A DNA stretch of 26,213 bases from CALKGK01 sp964649515 (GCA_964649515.1 CAZYPV010000047.1:1-26213), one strand, 5' to 3'; positions 1 through 7,903 are shown, counted from the first letter of the stretch. Notes: generated by a model not told the origin, from the sequence alone. Numbers and translations: made by a program.

Positions 1-352
1 GGCCCGGGTTAGGGAGCTCATCCTCCATCGTTTTCGCCCAAAAACCATTTTTTAGATAGTCGTTCTCGAGGGAAGAATGGGATTGAATTTGACCATATCC
101 GCAATGGTGATTGGTGAGCAGAAGTCCTTGGTCTGAAATCACTTCGGCGGTGCATCCACCCCCAAAATGAACAATGGCGTCTTTTAATGAACTGCTGTTC
201 ACACTATAGATATCGGCCGCACTCAATTCGCAGCCAAACGACTTCATATCGCTTTCTACCGCCTCCAAAAGGGTTGGGATCCACATTCCTTCTTTGGCGA
301 AGGCATTCAGCCCCAAGAAAAGGCACACAAAAAGCACAAATTTATTCAACAT
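1..352 (-). CDS. S46 family dipeptidyl-peptidase (DPP7/DPP11-like), N-terminal part only
   Basis: The coding strand begins at the ATG at 352-350 and runs off the left edge, so only the first 117 residues of a family that is usually about 700 long are visible. Residues 1-19 form a signal peptide (hydrophobic core, then NAFA before Lys-Glu-Gly). The mature start EGMWIPTLL, the block HFGGGCTAEVIS, the block LLLTNHHCGYGQIQSHSS with the catalytic histidine (one of His82/His83), and NGFWAKTMEDELPNPG are hallmark S46 sequences. S46 enzymes are periplasmic serine peptidases that release dipeptides from the N-termini of oligopeptides, feeding amino-acid catabolism in Bacteroidota. The P1 preference (hydrophobic or acidic) is set by residues outside the window. 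The start overlaps the stop of the J-domain gene by 11 bases, so it is probably the last gene seen of the cluster that begins at 3252. Family assignment is firm; subfamily is unknown. Confidence 0.93.
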   Translation of the reverse strand, partial: MLNKFVLFVCLFLGLNAFAKEGMWIPTLLEAVESDMKSFGCELSAADIYSVNSSSLKDAIVHFGGGCTAEVISDQGLLLTNHHCGYGQIQSHSSLENDYLKNGFWAKTMEDELPNPG

Positions 353-902
353 CTCGGTCGGTTTTTAAGACAAATAAAAAGTAGTACACCCCGTAAGTAA
401 AGGCCAAGCCAAATAACATGGGGAGAAAATAATCATACATCGGACGCACCTCAACGTCGGGGTCGAGCACATCGTTTCGATAGGCCAGTAAAGGTAAAAA
501 GGCTACAATAATTCCTAAGCCAATGAAGAAATAATTGCTGAATCGGTTGATCACCATGGCGGTTTTGAACAAGCGCGACTGTTCGAATTTGGCATACTCG
601 CAATTGGCCAAATTAGCGGCGCGGTCTCTGGCACGCTGTTGTTGCTGTTTTACCCACAGTTCGTAAACCGCTTCCCTCCTTTTTCGTTCTTCTTCGGTGA
701 ATTTCCATTTTCGAATGGACTGTCGACGGTCTTTGTCTGACAGAAAAATATACGCTTCGTTCACTTCAATAAAGCGATCTGCCGCCCAGCGTTCTTTGTT
801 TCGGTCAGGATGGTATTCCTTGGCCAAATTTCGGTAGGCTGCCTTGATTTCGTCGAGGTCAGCATCCTCTTCCAAGCCCAATATGTGAAAATAGTTCACC
901 AT
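342..902 (-). CDS. Membrane-anchored J-domain (DnaJ-like) protein
   Basis: This 186-residue protein opens directly with a J domain (about residues 2-66). YFHILGLEEDADLDEIKAAY forms helices I-II, His31-Pro32-Asp33 is the invariant HPD that stimulates DnaK ATPase, and FIEVNEAYIFLSDKDRR is helix III. A basic, glutamine-rich linker (about 67-115) leads to two predicted membrane segments (about 121-141 and 157-179). There is no Gly/Phe-rich region, zinc finger or substrate-binding domain, so it is not canonical DnaJ. It more likely recruits DnaK to the inner membrane. The ATG at 902-900 directly abuts the stop of the upstream gene (903-905), and the 3' end overlaps the S46 peptidase start, so it is probably translated as part of one transcript. 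J domain and transmembrane calls are firm; the client is unknown. Confidence 0.9.
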   Translation of the reverse strand: MVNYFHILGLEEDADLDEIKAAYRNLAKEYHPDRNKERWAADRFIEVNEAYIFLSDKDRRQSIRKWKFTEEERKRREAVYELWVKQQQQRARDRAANLANCEYAKFEQSRLFKTAMVINRFSNYFFIGLGIIVAFLPLLAYRNDVLDPDVEVRPMYDYFLPMLFGLAFTYGVYYFLFVLKTDRDVE

Positions 903-1628
903 TTAGAACGACAAATCTACACCAATTAACCACCTTCCCAACTCGTCATAAGCCCGACCACCATTCACATTTTTGTCTGCCCTCCAAAGTGAAGTCATAC
1001 GGTATCGCGCAAAAACGGCAAAGGAATTTCTTCCTATTCTACAACTCAGATTGCTTTGAAAACGTTCAACGTAGCCCAATTTTTTGTAGCGGTATTCTTG
1101 TTCTGCACTTCCTTGTGATGTGGCAGCGGGATCTTCTCTTACGATGAGTTTATTGACCCAAGCACCATATTCCAAATCGGCCAAAAACATGATGAAATTG
1201 CCTCGCTTATAGCCTACTTTATTGAGTTGGATTCTGAATCCTGCGGATAGTCGGAAATTGTTCCAAGTGAAGCGTTCTTTCTGATGAATTTGCCCGAGAG
1301 AAAACTGATTTCGAAGACGATCTTGGGCAATGCTAAAAGTTTTCCGATTGTACTCCAAACCCCAAATTCCCGAAAAACGAGGATTGATTTTGACGATACC
1401 TCTTGTTCCATAAGCAATCAATGCAGAGGGGAATTGAGTTTGAGCACTGTCTGATTCGTGAATGGGTAAAACTAGTCCGTAAGCCAGATAGCCTTCTTGA
1501 AAGTACTTTGCATTGAGTTTGGCTTGTCTCAATTTCAAAGCACCTTGGTCCCTTTCAAAAACGGTGGTTTGCGCACTGCTTTGAAGCGCAAAAAGAAGTA
1601 CAATTGTGCAGATGCTAATTCGTATCAT
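903..1628 (-). CDS. Putative outer-membrane beta-barrel protein
   Basis: This 241-residue protein was not matched to a named family. The ATG at 1628-1626 is chosen because it gives a clean signal peptide (MIRISICTIVLLFALQSSAQ, cleavage after AQ). An in-frame upstream ATG at 1667 would add 13 polar residues and a deep overlap with the preceding gene. The mature chain is rich in alternating hydrophobic/polar stretches and aromatic residues, such as GIWGLEYNRKTFSI, FIMFLADLEYGAWVN and SFAVFARYRMTSLW. It ends in WLIGVDLSF, the aromatic C-terminal residue typical of outer-membrane barrels recognised by the Bam machinery. The 5' end overlaps the S8 peptidase stop by 14 bases, and the 3' end abuts the J-domain gene. 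A roughly eight-strand barrel would fit the length; its function is unknown. Confidence 0.8.
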   Translation of the reverse strand: MIRISICTIVLLFALQSSAQTTVFERDQGALKLRQAKLNAKYFQEGYLAYGLVLPIHESDSAQTQFPSALIAYGTRGIVKINPRFSGIWGLEYNRKTFSIAQDRLRNQFSLGQIHQKERFTWNNFRLSAGFRIQLNKVGYKRGNFIMFLADLEYGAWVNKLIVREDPAATSQGSAEQEYRYKKLGYVERFQSNLSCRIGRNSFAVFARYRMTSLWRADKNVNGGRAYDELGRWLIGVDLSF

Positions 1629-3252
1629 TCTCGATGTATTCTTGGGTAAACCCGTTGTAGTGGACAATCAAACGATCGTTTTCTGCGAGGAATTGAGAGG
1701 GAATTCGAGCACCGACCTTGCCTTCTGGCAGAACCAATGCGAATCGCTTCACCCTACCGTCCTTATCGCAAATCTTCCAATAAACATATGGAATGGTTCT
1801 GCTCATGGGGTAATCTTGCTCCTCAAAAGCTTCATTCAAAAGTACATTGATTTCTCCTCTGTCCCCGTCCGTTGCCAAATGAATCGCAAAGAAAGAATCG
1901 CCGGTCAAGCACTTTTCACCGAACAAAGCAGGGGCCGAAGGAATGCCCTTCCCATGGACTTCGTCGTGATAAGGATAGAGGTGTCCGGCAGACTCCACTT
2001 TATCAAACAATTCCTTCCACGTCAACTCTGGAAACGCTTGTTTTGTGCAAGCTACAAATCCGGCGACCAGTGGCGACGAAAAGGAAGTGCCGGGAAGTAG
2101 ATCGAGCTCATTTTCTTTACCACTGGCACAAATGGCGTAACCGAAGGCAGAAAGATTGGGTTTAGGACTTCCGTTGGCGTTGGGTCCGTATGAACTGAAA
2201 CTGGTAGCGAGTCCGGACCAAGGAGCGATGCCTCCAACCGCCAAAACGCTGTCTGAATCTGCGGGTGCTCCCAAAATTTGCCACGGTTCATCCCCATCAT
2301 TTCCCGCCGAGCACACCACCAAAATGCCTTTTCTAGCCGCCATGTTTGCGGCCCTGCTCACCAAGGCACTTTGTCCGTCCATATCTTCCCAAGTATATCG
2401 ATCTTCCGTGTATCCCAAGCTGGAGTTGATCACGTGGGCTCCATTCCGATCGGCCCACTCAACAGCTTCAAGCCAGTATTCTTCCTCGGAGGCAAATTCC
2501 CAAAGGTTGCGTTCTGTTCTGGCCAAAAGAAAGCGTGATTCCGTAGCCAGTCCCATAGGAATGTTGCCGTGCATCCCTCCAATGCAGGAGAGCACAGCAG
2601 TTCCATGAGTACTCCCATGGTAAGGATTCTCGTCCCTTCCAACAAAGTCATAAGCCATCTCAATTTGGCCGTTCTCAAAAAGGTGCTTCAAGGATTGATG
2701 TTCATTTGCCCCGCGAAATCCCGCATCGAGCACAGCAATCCGCACTCCTTGTCCTCTTAGCCCCATTTGATCAAACAAGTCCCTCCCCATAATTTCCGTC
2801 TGGGCCTCCAAAATCTTTTCGTTTCGATGGCTGAATGTGCTAGGGACGGTGTATTTTTCTTCACTCAAAATTGCACTCACCTCAAGCCGTTGAGGTCGCA
2901 TAGGGTGTATTTCTTTAATAAAAGGAAGTTTTTCGAGCTGAAGGATATCCGATGGCTTTGCGAAACAAACCAGTCCGTTCAACCAGCGGGATACTGTGCT
3001 CACGCTTTCAACCAAATGACTGACGGATTCAACATAGTCTTGATTGACGGGGAAATCGGTCGAATCCATCAAATCCAAGCCCTCCAATTGTCTGCGCGCT
3101 ATGGCATCCGGATGAAGTTCCGCAAACGGATCGTATTTCACTCCAGCCTTGTCGGTGAACGAAATCCAATACTTATCTTGCGCCAACAAATTAGCGCTTC
3201 CCACCAGTAGAAATGTGAGAATGCAGCAAACAACAGAAAAATTACCATTCAT
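1615..3252 (-). CDS. Secreted subtilisin-like serine peptidase (S8 family)
   Basis: The 545-residue protein has a signal peptide (about residues 1-24, ending LLAQ), then a propeptide-like region (about 25-150) with YWISFTDKAG and HPDAIARR, typical of Bacteroidota S8 peptidases. A complete S8 core follows: Asp176 in AVLDAGF, His216 in STHGTAV, oxyanion Asn318 in CSAGND and Ser390 in GTSFSSPLVAG. A beta-rich C-terminal domain follows (about 450-545). The chain ends in YNGFTQEYIENDTN, which does not look like a T9SS sorting domain, so it is probably periplasmic or released by another route. It is the first gene of the minus-strand cluster with the barrel protein, J-domain protein and S46 peptidase. 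An endopeptidase paired with a dipeptidyl-peptidase suggests stepwise peptide degradation. Family assignment is firm; the pathway is inferred. Confidence 0.93.
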   Translation of the reverse strand: MNGNFSVVCCILTFLLVGSANLLAQDKYWISFTDKAGVKYDPFAELHPDAIARRQLEGLDLMDSTDFPVNQDYVESVSHLVESVSTVSRWLNGLVCFAKPSDILQLEKLPFIKEIHPMRPQRLEVSAILSEEKYTVPSTFSHRNEKILEAQTEIMGRDLFDQMGLRGQGVRIAVLDAGFRGANEHQSLKHLFENGQIEMAYDFVGRDENPYHGSTHGTAVLSCIGGMHGNIPMGLATESRFLLARTERNLWEFASEEEYWLEAVEWADRNGAHVINSSLGYTEDRYTWEDMDGQSALVSRAANMAARKGILVVCSAGNDGDEPWQILGAPADSDSVLAVGGIAPWSGLATSFSSYGPNANGSPKPNLSAFGYAICASGKENELDLLPGTSFSSPLVAGFVACTKQAFPELTWKELFDKVESAGHLYPYHDEVHGKGIPSAPALFGEKCLTGDSFFAIHLATDGDRGEINVLLNEAFEEQDYPMSRTIPYVYWKICDKDGRVKRFALVLPEGKVGARIPSQFLAENDRLIVHYNGFTQEYIENDTN

Positions 3253-3259
3253 TTCGCAG

Positions 3260-3267
3260 TAAAGATA
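3260..3267 (-). promoter_or_regulatory. Candidate -7 box for the S8 peptidase cluster
   Basis: The minus strand reads TATCTTTA, seven of eight consensus letters of the Bacteroidota -7 box TAnnTTTG, ending 7 bases before the ATG at 3252. Transcription would start almost at the start codon. No convincing TTG at -33 was found; that position lies inside the divergent ltaE coding region. The whole gap between the two divergent start codons is only 20 bases. Confidence 0.35.
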
Positions 3268-3272
3268 AGGAT

Positions 3273-4292
3273 ATGATCGATCTCAGGAGCGACACAGTAA
3301 GTCAACCGTCCAAGGAAATGTTAGCCCGCATGATGGCTGCTCCAACGGGGGATGACGTTTTTGGTGAAGACCCAACGGTAATTGAACTTCAAGAGCGTTT
3401 GGCCGATGCCTTTCATCAAGAAGCAGGGCTATTTTGTCCTTCGGGCACCATGACCAACCAAATCGCAATTAACGTTCATACTCGTCCGGGAGACGAAGTT
3501 ATCTGCGACCGACTAGCACACATTTACAACTACGAAGGAGGCGGAATAGCTCGAAATTCTGGATGTTCCGTTCGCCTTGTTCATGGAAATCGGGGAAGAT
3601 TTACTGCGAAAGATGTGGCGGAAAACATCAACCCATCAGACAGCCATTATTCGAGAACAGGTTTGGTGAGCATTGAAGACACCGTGAACAAAGGCGGAGG
3701 TGCGATTTATGACTTTGATGAAATCAAAAAACTTGCTGCCTTTTGCAAGGAAAAGGGGCTTCCTTTTCATCTTGACGGTGCCCGAGTGGTGAATGCCTTA
3801 GTCGAAACTGGCCTCTCTTGGAAAACCTATGGAGCGCAGTTTGACAGCATCTCTGTTTGTCTTTCGAAAGGACTAGGAACTCCGGGAGGATCTGTGCTCT
3901 TGGGCAGCAAAGACTTCATCCAAGAAGCGCACCGCACCCGAAAAGTGATGGGTGGAGGAATGCGGCAAATCGGGATACTTGCGGCTGCCGGACTCTTTGC
4001 TCTGGACCACAACGTTGAGCGCCTGAAAGACGACCACCGCAGAGCACGAGCATTGGGAGCTCATTTGGCCAACTTGCCTTGGGTGGACGGCGTGGAGCCA
4101 GTAGACACCAACATCGTCATCTTTCACCTTGCAGAAAATCGACTCGCTCAAGACTGCATGGCCGCATTAAAAAAGGAGGGCCTCCTTGCCCTCCCTTTTG
4201 GTACTCATCAAATGCGTTTTGTGAGTCATATTGATTTCTCTGAAGCCGACTTAAAAAAAACCATCGACCTGCTCAGTGATTTGCGTTTTTAG
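3273..4292 (+). CDS. ltaE: Low-specificity L-threonine aldolase
   Basis: This 339-residue fold-type I PLP enzyme cleaves L-threonine or L-allo-threonine to glycine and acetaldehyde in the cytoplasm. The start MIDLRSDTVSQPSKEML and MAAPTGDDVFGEDPTV are the classic threonine aldolase N-terminus. CPSGTMTNQIA is the PLP phosphate-binding loop, HLDGARVVNA contains the cofactor-contacting Asp168, and SVCLSKGLGTPGGSVLLG carries the PLP-binding Lys199. The length matches the family (about 335-345) and no key residue is missing. It is transcribed divergently from the S8 peptidase with only 20 bases between start codons, and converges on the T9SS protein with a 32-base gap at the 3' end. The link to the protease cluster (amino-acid catabolism) is suggestive only. 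Confidence 0.95.
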   Translation: MIDLRSDTVSQPSKEMLARMMAAPTGDDVFGEDPTVIELQERLADAFHQEAGLFCPSGTMTNQIAINVHTRPGDEVICDRLAHIYNYEGGGIARNSGCSVRLVHGNRGRFTAKDVAENINPSDSHYSRTGLVSIEDTVNKGGGAIYDFDEIKKLAAFCKEKGLPFHLDGARVVNALVETGLSWKTYGAQFDSISVCLSKGLGTPGGSVLLGSKDFIQEAHRTRKVMGGGMRQIGILAAAGLFALDHNVERLKDDHRRARALGAHLANLPWVDGVEPVDTNIVIFHLAENRLAQDCMAALKKEGLLALPFGTHQMRFVSHIDFSEADLKKTIDLLSDLRF

Positions 4293-4324
4293 TATCGCTT
4301 GAATTCGAATTGATCAAGGACGAT

Positions 4325-6190
4325 TTATTGTTTCACAATCATGCGTTGCGTGGCTCGGCCTTCGCTAAGTGTGTATCTCATCAAGTAAGTTCCCGCAGCG
4401 AGATCTGCAATGGAAATGGTTTTGATGTAGTCGTTCATAGGCACTGATTTGATCCACTTCCCATGGGCGCTCCAAATGGATACTTCTCCTTGTGCTTCAG
4501 TACTTTTGATCGTCAGCACATCTTGTGCTGGGTTGGGATAACACTCAAAACCAAGGAGCGCTTCCTCAACATTGTCGCACACATCAACCGTCACTGAAAT
4601 GGCATCCAAGGCCGAGCATCCAAATTCATTTTCAACGCTCAGGATGAAGGAATGCGTTCCCACACCTAAAGCCTCTCCATCAACCAGAAAGAACTGATTG
4701 GTACTTTCATCTTGCCAAGAATATTGATAGCCCAGTGGACCATTCAAGACAAACTGATCTTCCAAGCAAATCGTGGTATCGCTGCCCAAGTTCAAGTTGA
4801 CTTCATTCAAAGCGTTTAGATTGACATCCGCTCCATATTCGCAACCGTTGTCATCCAATAAAACCAAGGAATACGTTCCTTCGTTCAAGTTATCATTGAT
4901 CTCCTCCTCCGACTCGAAAAGCTCTGGGCCCGACCAGAAGAATTGGTAAGGAAGAGTACCACCTGACACATTTGGTGTAATGGACCCATCTGCTGACAAG
5001 GGGCATTCTGGATTTTCAAGGCTGAAAGACACTTGAATAGGCGAAGGAACGATGATGGTGAAGCTTTCCGTGAATACGTTTCCACAAGCATCGGTTGCCG
5101 TTAAAACATATTCTCCCGCGTCCAAGTCTTCGAGATCTTGTTCATCGCTAGAGAAACCATTTGGTCCGGACCACACACAAACAAAGTCCTCACCTCCATC
5201 AGTAATGAAAGCACGGATTGAACCATCACCGCTCTCCCCTTTATCTGGAGCACAGCTGATGCTATTCACTTGTGCACCCAGTTCGGGACTCGGGTCCGCA
5301 ATCGTTGCTGTAACAAACACATTGCCTTGATCGCCATTCCATCCGTCAATTTGAAGGTAGTACTCTGTACCTGCCTCAAGGCAAGAAGTAGTGAAGGTAG
5401 AAGCAAAGCCATTGGCAATACCACAACCGCCATCATCATTGGCCGCGATGAGTTCGTACGTATCAAAATCAAGGCAATCATCTACCGAATACAAGGCCAT
5501 TTGGGTGTCAAAATCGGTACCTTCTACACATGTTGTAATTAGCAAAGGATCATCGGTTTCAGGGATGATTCTGAACCAGATGGTATTATCCAGATCATTC
5601 TCACACCAATCGCCAGGAAAAGCGCAGCCACCGTCGTTGGGCACCGGTTCTCCGTTTTGGGTTGTAGCAGCATCATTGTTTCCTTCAGCTGGAGTACCTC
5701 CAACAAACAATTGCTCCGATCCGCAAGGAAAATCTACTAGCGGACCATCCGGCAATTCTGCGGTGAATTCAAACACGTTTCCGCTTCCATTTCCAGTAAA
5801 AGTGGCAAATTGAACTCCATCAATGAACAGGTCAAAAGACAAACCTCCATCACCCCAGTCATCCACATAATGAATTGTGTAGGCCTGACCTTCCGTCAAA
5901 CAAACATCTTCCAGGGTGATGCTTGAATTGTTCGGGTAGCCATTTCCTCCTGTTGAGACCTGTGACCCGCCCGTTTCGCAGGACACCTGTGTGTCATTCC
6001 CTTCGATGAGGATAGGGTTCACATCGCAGTCGTCTCCCGCCAATGTCAGTTGCCAGTAGGCCTCGTAGCCCCAAGCATCGGTATTCATCACAAAAGTGAC
6101 CGCCACTTCGCCCGGTGTGCATTGGGCATTTGTTTTTGAAAAGAAAGAGCACATGAGTAGCGCTCCTAAGCATAGTAAGCAATGTTTCAT
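4325..6190 (-). CDS. T9SS type A sorting domain-containing secreted protein
   Basis: The protein has 621 residues. The signal peptide is residues 1-22 (ending KTNA before QCTPGE). An N-terminal domain (about 25-145) carries the DDWGDGGLSFDLFIDG motif. A second domain (about 150-298) has IWFRIIPETDDPLLITTC, then DFDTQMALYSVDDC and YYLQIDGWNGDQGNVFVTATI, resembling pre-peptidase C-terminal-like jelly-rolls. Two SprB-type/PKD-like repeats follow (about 308-385 and 386-458; the second has DGSITPNVSGGTLPYQFFWSG), then another Ig-like module (465-536). The C-terminus (about 545-621), with FECYPNPAQDVLTIKS and LAAGTYLMRYT then RMIVKQ, is a textbook type A T9SS sorting domain. The protein should therefore cross the outer membrane by T9SS and be attached to the surface or released. 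No catalytic domain was recognised, so binding or adhesion is likely. Confidence 0.9.
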   Translation of the reverse strand: MKHCLLCLGALLMCSFFSKTNAQCTPGEVAVTFVMNTDAWGYEAYWQLTLAGDDCDVNPILIEGNDTQVSCETGGSQVSTGGNGYPNNSSITLEDVCLTEGQAYTIHYVDDWGDGGLSFDLFIDGVQFATFTGNGSGNVFEFTAELPDGPLVDFPCGSEQLFVGGTPAEGNNDAATTQNGEPVPNDGGCAFPGDWCENDLDNTIWFRIIPETDDPLLITTCVEGTDFDTQMALYSVDDCLDFDTYELIAANDDGGCGIANGFASTFTTSCLEAGTEYYLQIDGWNGDQGNVFVTATIADPSPELGAQVNSISCAPDKGESGDGSIRAFITDGGEDFVCVWSGPNGFSSDEQDLEDLDAGEYVLTATDACGNVFTESFTIIVPSPIQVSFSLENPECPLSADGSITPNVSGGTLPYQFFWSGPELFESEEEINDNLNEGTYSLVLLDDNGCEYGADVNLNALNEVNLNLGSDTTICLEDQFVLNGPLGYQYSWQDESTNQFFLVDGEALGVGTHSFILSVENEFGCSALDAISVTVDVCDNVEEALLGFECYPNPAQDVLTIKSTEAQGEVSIWSAHGKWIKSVPMNDYIKTISIADLAAGTYLMRYTLSEGRATQRMIVKQ

Positions 6191-6215
6191 CGCAGGTTTG
6201 GTTTTTGGTTTCCTT

Positions 6216-6223
6216 CAAATTTA
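6216..6223 (-). promoter_or_regulatory. -7 promoter box for the T9SS protein gene
   Basis: The minus strand reads TAAATTTG, an exact match to the Bacteroidota TAnnTTTG -7 box, ending 25 bases before the ATG at 6190. A clear -33 TTTG was not found. A six-base exact match has roughly a 1 in 4096 chance per position, so occurrence in this short gap is unlikely to be random. Confidence 0.55.
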
Positions 6224-6232
6224 AAAAACTAA

Positions 6233-6266
6233 TTGAAAGTGATTCAGAAATGAGTTCTTACCTTTG
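6233..6266 (+). promoter_or_regulatory. -33/-7 promoter for the cvfB-yaaA-FKBP-mtfA operon
   Basis: TTG at 6233-6235 and TACCTTTG at 6259-6266 (exact TAnnTTTG) are separated by 23 bases, close to the Bacteroidota promoter arrangement. The -7 box ends only 9 bases before the ATG at 6276, so the transcript should have a leader of a few bases at most. The box also overlaps an in-frame TTG at 6264, which argues that the TTG is not the true start. Confidence 0.6.
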
Positions 6267-6275
6267 CCCCTGCTT

Positions 6276-7127
6276 ATGGCGCAACCAGGAAGAATACAAG
6301 AACTCCCCATTTTGCGCATCGAAAGGAACGATGCCTGGCTAGGAGAAGAAGAGAATGAAGTACACTTGTCGCTCGCAGAATTGCCCGTGAAGGCCAAGGA
6401 AGGCGACCTCATTGAAGTGTTCGTTCATTTTGATACGGAAGGGAACCTCATTGCCACCACCAAATTTCCAGAAGTGAGCGTGGGCAAATTGGCCTTCGTT
6501 CGGGTGAATCACGTCAACAAAGATCTCGCTTATGTCGATATTGGCTTGGATCGGGACTATATCATTCCGGCAAAACATCAACCCGATCGCATTATTGAGG
6601 GGAAGAAATACCACATGACCATGCTCTACGTCCAGAAAGACAAAGATCTTGTGCTTTCGGCCGATATGAATGGGTATTTGAGAAAAAGTGCCCGTGATTT
6701 GAAAGCGGGTGACCAAGTGGAAATCGATGTGTGGAAATGCTTGGACAATGGTGCGAAATGCATCATACAAGAACGCTTTTGGGCCTTTCTTCCTAAAATG
6801 GAACAAGTTTTTACCGTAAAGCGTGGCGACCATCTCAAAGCTTGGGTGAAAGAAGTTAAAGGAAGGGACGTTTATCTTTCGCTTCAAGAACAAGGTGAAG
6901 AACGCATGGATAAAGCCTGCAAGAAGATTCTTGACATGCTTGAAATGCACAATGGCTATGTTCGTTTGAACGACAAAACCTCCCCTGAAGAAATCCAGCT
7001 TCGCCTTCGAATGAGTAAAAAAACCTTCAAGAAAGCACTTGGAATGCTTTTGAAAGACGGTTCCATCAGCCAAACCCCACGTGCCATCAAACTCAGCAAA
7101 AAAGAAAACGCTAAGGATAAAACATGA
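6276..7127 (+). CDS. CvfB/YitL-like S1-domain RNA-binding protein
   Basis: This 283-residue protein has the CvfB layout: three S1-like OB modules (about residues 1-63, 65-130 and 138-204) and a C-terminal winged helix (about 215-275) with MSKKTFKKALGMLLKDG. PEVSVGKLAFVRVNH, AYVDIGLDRDYIIPAK and GRDVYLSLQE are characteristic S1 strands. In Firmicutes CvfB binds RNA and influences virulence-factor expression; the role in Bacteroidota is unproven. The ATG at 6276 is preferred to the in-frame TTG at 6264, because the latter lies inside the -7 promoter box. The stop overlaps the yaaA ATG by 4 bases (ATGA), marking translational coupling within the four-gene operon ending at 9397. Confidence 0.9.
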   Translation: MAQPGRIQELPILRIERNDAWLGEEENEVHLSLAELPVKAKEGDLIEVFVHFDTEGNLIATTKFPEVSVGKLAFVRVNHVNKDLAYVDIGLDRDYIIPAKHQPDRIIEGKKYHMTMLYVQKDKDLVLSADMNGYLRKSARDLKAGDQVEIDVWKCLDNGAKCIIQERFWAFLPKMEQVFTVKRGDHLKAWVKEVKGRDVYLSLQEQGEERMDKACKKILDMLEMHNGYVRLNDKTSPEEIQLRLRMSKKTFKKALGMLLKDGSISQTPRAIKLSKKENAKDKT

Positions 7128-7903
7128 TTGTACTTTTATCACCCGCAAAAACATTGGACTTCGAAACCGAAGCCGTTACCAGTAGTGCTAGTCAGCCCGC
7201 CTTCCTCGCCGAAGCGGAACAGCTCATCTCCAAGCTCAAAAAATTGAGTTCAAAGCAAGTTCAAAAGCTCATGAGCGTGAACCCCGAAATTGCTGAGCTC
7301 AACGTGCAACGCTTCCAAACATGGCAAACACCGTTTCATGGAGGAAATGCAAAGCAAGCCATGCTCTCATTTACGGGAGAAGTTTATCGCGGACTGAGCG
7401 CCAATACCTTCAATGAACCCGAGTTCGAATTTGCTCAGAAACACCTCCGCATTTTGTCCGGACTCTACGGTATTCTTCGCCCGCTCGACCTCATTCAACC
7501 TTACCGCCTCGAAATGGGAACCAAGTTCAAAACGAGCAGCAAGGCCGAAAACCTGTACCAGTTTTGGGACAACAAAATCAAAGATTACTTAGAGTCAGAA
7601 GACCTTAAAGACCAAGCGATTATAAACCTTAGCTCAAACGAATACTTTAAGGTGGTTTGTCCGAAAAAACTCAGCAACAAAGTCGTTCATTGTCATTTTA
7701 AAGATTTCAAAAACGGCGAGTACAAGATGCTCATGACCTACGCCAAAAATGCTCGTGGCGCCATGGCCAGATACATTGTAAAAAATCAAATTGAGACTGT
7801 AGAAGGTTTGAAAGGATTTGATTTGAACAACTACCGTTACAACGAGCAATTATCCGATGAAACCAATTTCACGTTTACCCGTGAACAAACTCAAAACTCA
7901 TGA
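7124..7903 (+). CDS. yaaA: Peroxide stress protein YaaA (DUF328/UPF0246)
   Basis: This 259-residue cytoplasmic protein begins with the family signature MIVLLSPAKTLDFE. It also contains LMSVNPEIAELNVQRFQTW, AMLSFTGEVYRGL, LRILSGLYGILRPLDLIQPY and YRLEMGTKF, all highly conserved in YaaA. In E. coli YaaA limits intracellular free iron and so reduces Fenton damage to DNA and protein during hydrogen peroxide stress; the protein also binds DNA. The length matches the family (about 255-260). It overlaps the upstream gene by ATGA and the downstream FKBP gene by ATGA, so it sits in the middle of the operon started at 6233-6266. Confidence 0.95.
   Translation: MIVLLSPAKTLDFETEAVTSSASQPAFLAEAEQLISKLKKLSSKQVQKLMSVNPEIAELNVQRFQTWQTPFHGGNAKQAMLSFTGEVYRGLSANTFNEPEFEFAQKHLRILSGLYGILRPLDLIQPYRLEMGTKFKTSSKAENLYQFWDNKIKDYLESEDLKDQAIINLSSNEYFKVVCPKKLSNKVVHCHFKDFKNGEYKMLMTYAKNARGAMARYIVKNQIETVEGLKGFDLNNYRYNEQLSDETNFTFTREQTQNS

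Noticed and set aside
1629..1667. Upstream ATG for the barrel protein
   Set aside because: It would put 13 polar residues before a good signal peptide and deepen the overlap with the S8 gene.
6264..6275. TTG start giving four extra residues on the CvfB-like protein
   Set aside because: The TTG lies within the exact -7 promoter box TACCTTTG, so it would not be transcribed as part of the coding mRNA.
6339..7154. Open frame of 271 codons on the minus strand
   Set aside because: It lies entirely opposite the clearly coding cvfB-like and early yaaA genes, its product is unlike any family and is rich in Phe/His from mirrored codons. It is a shadow frame.
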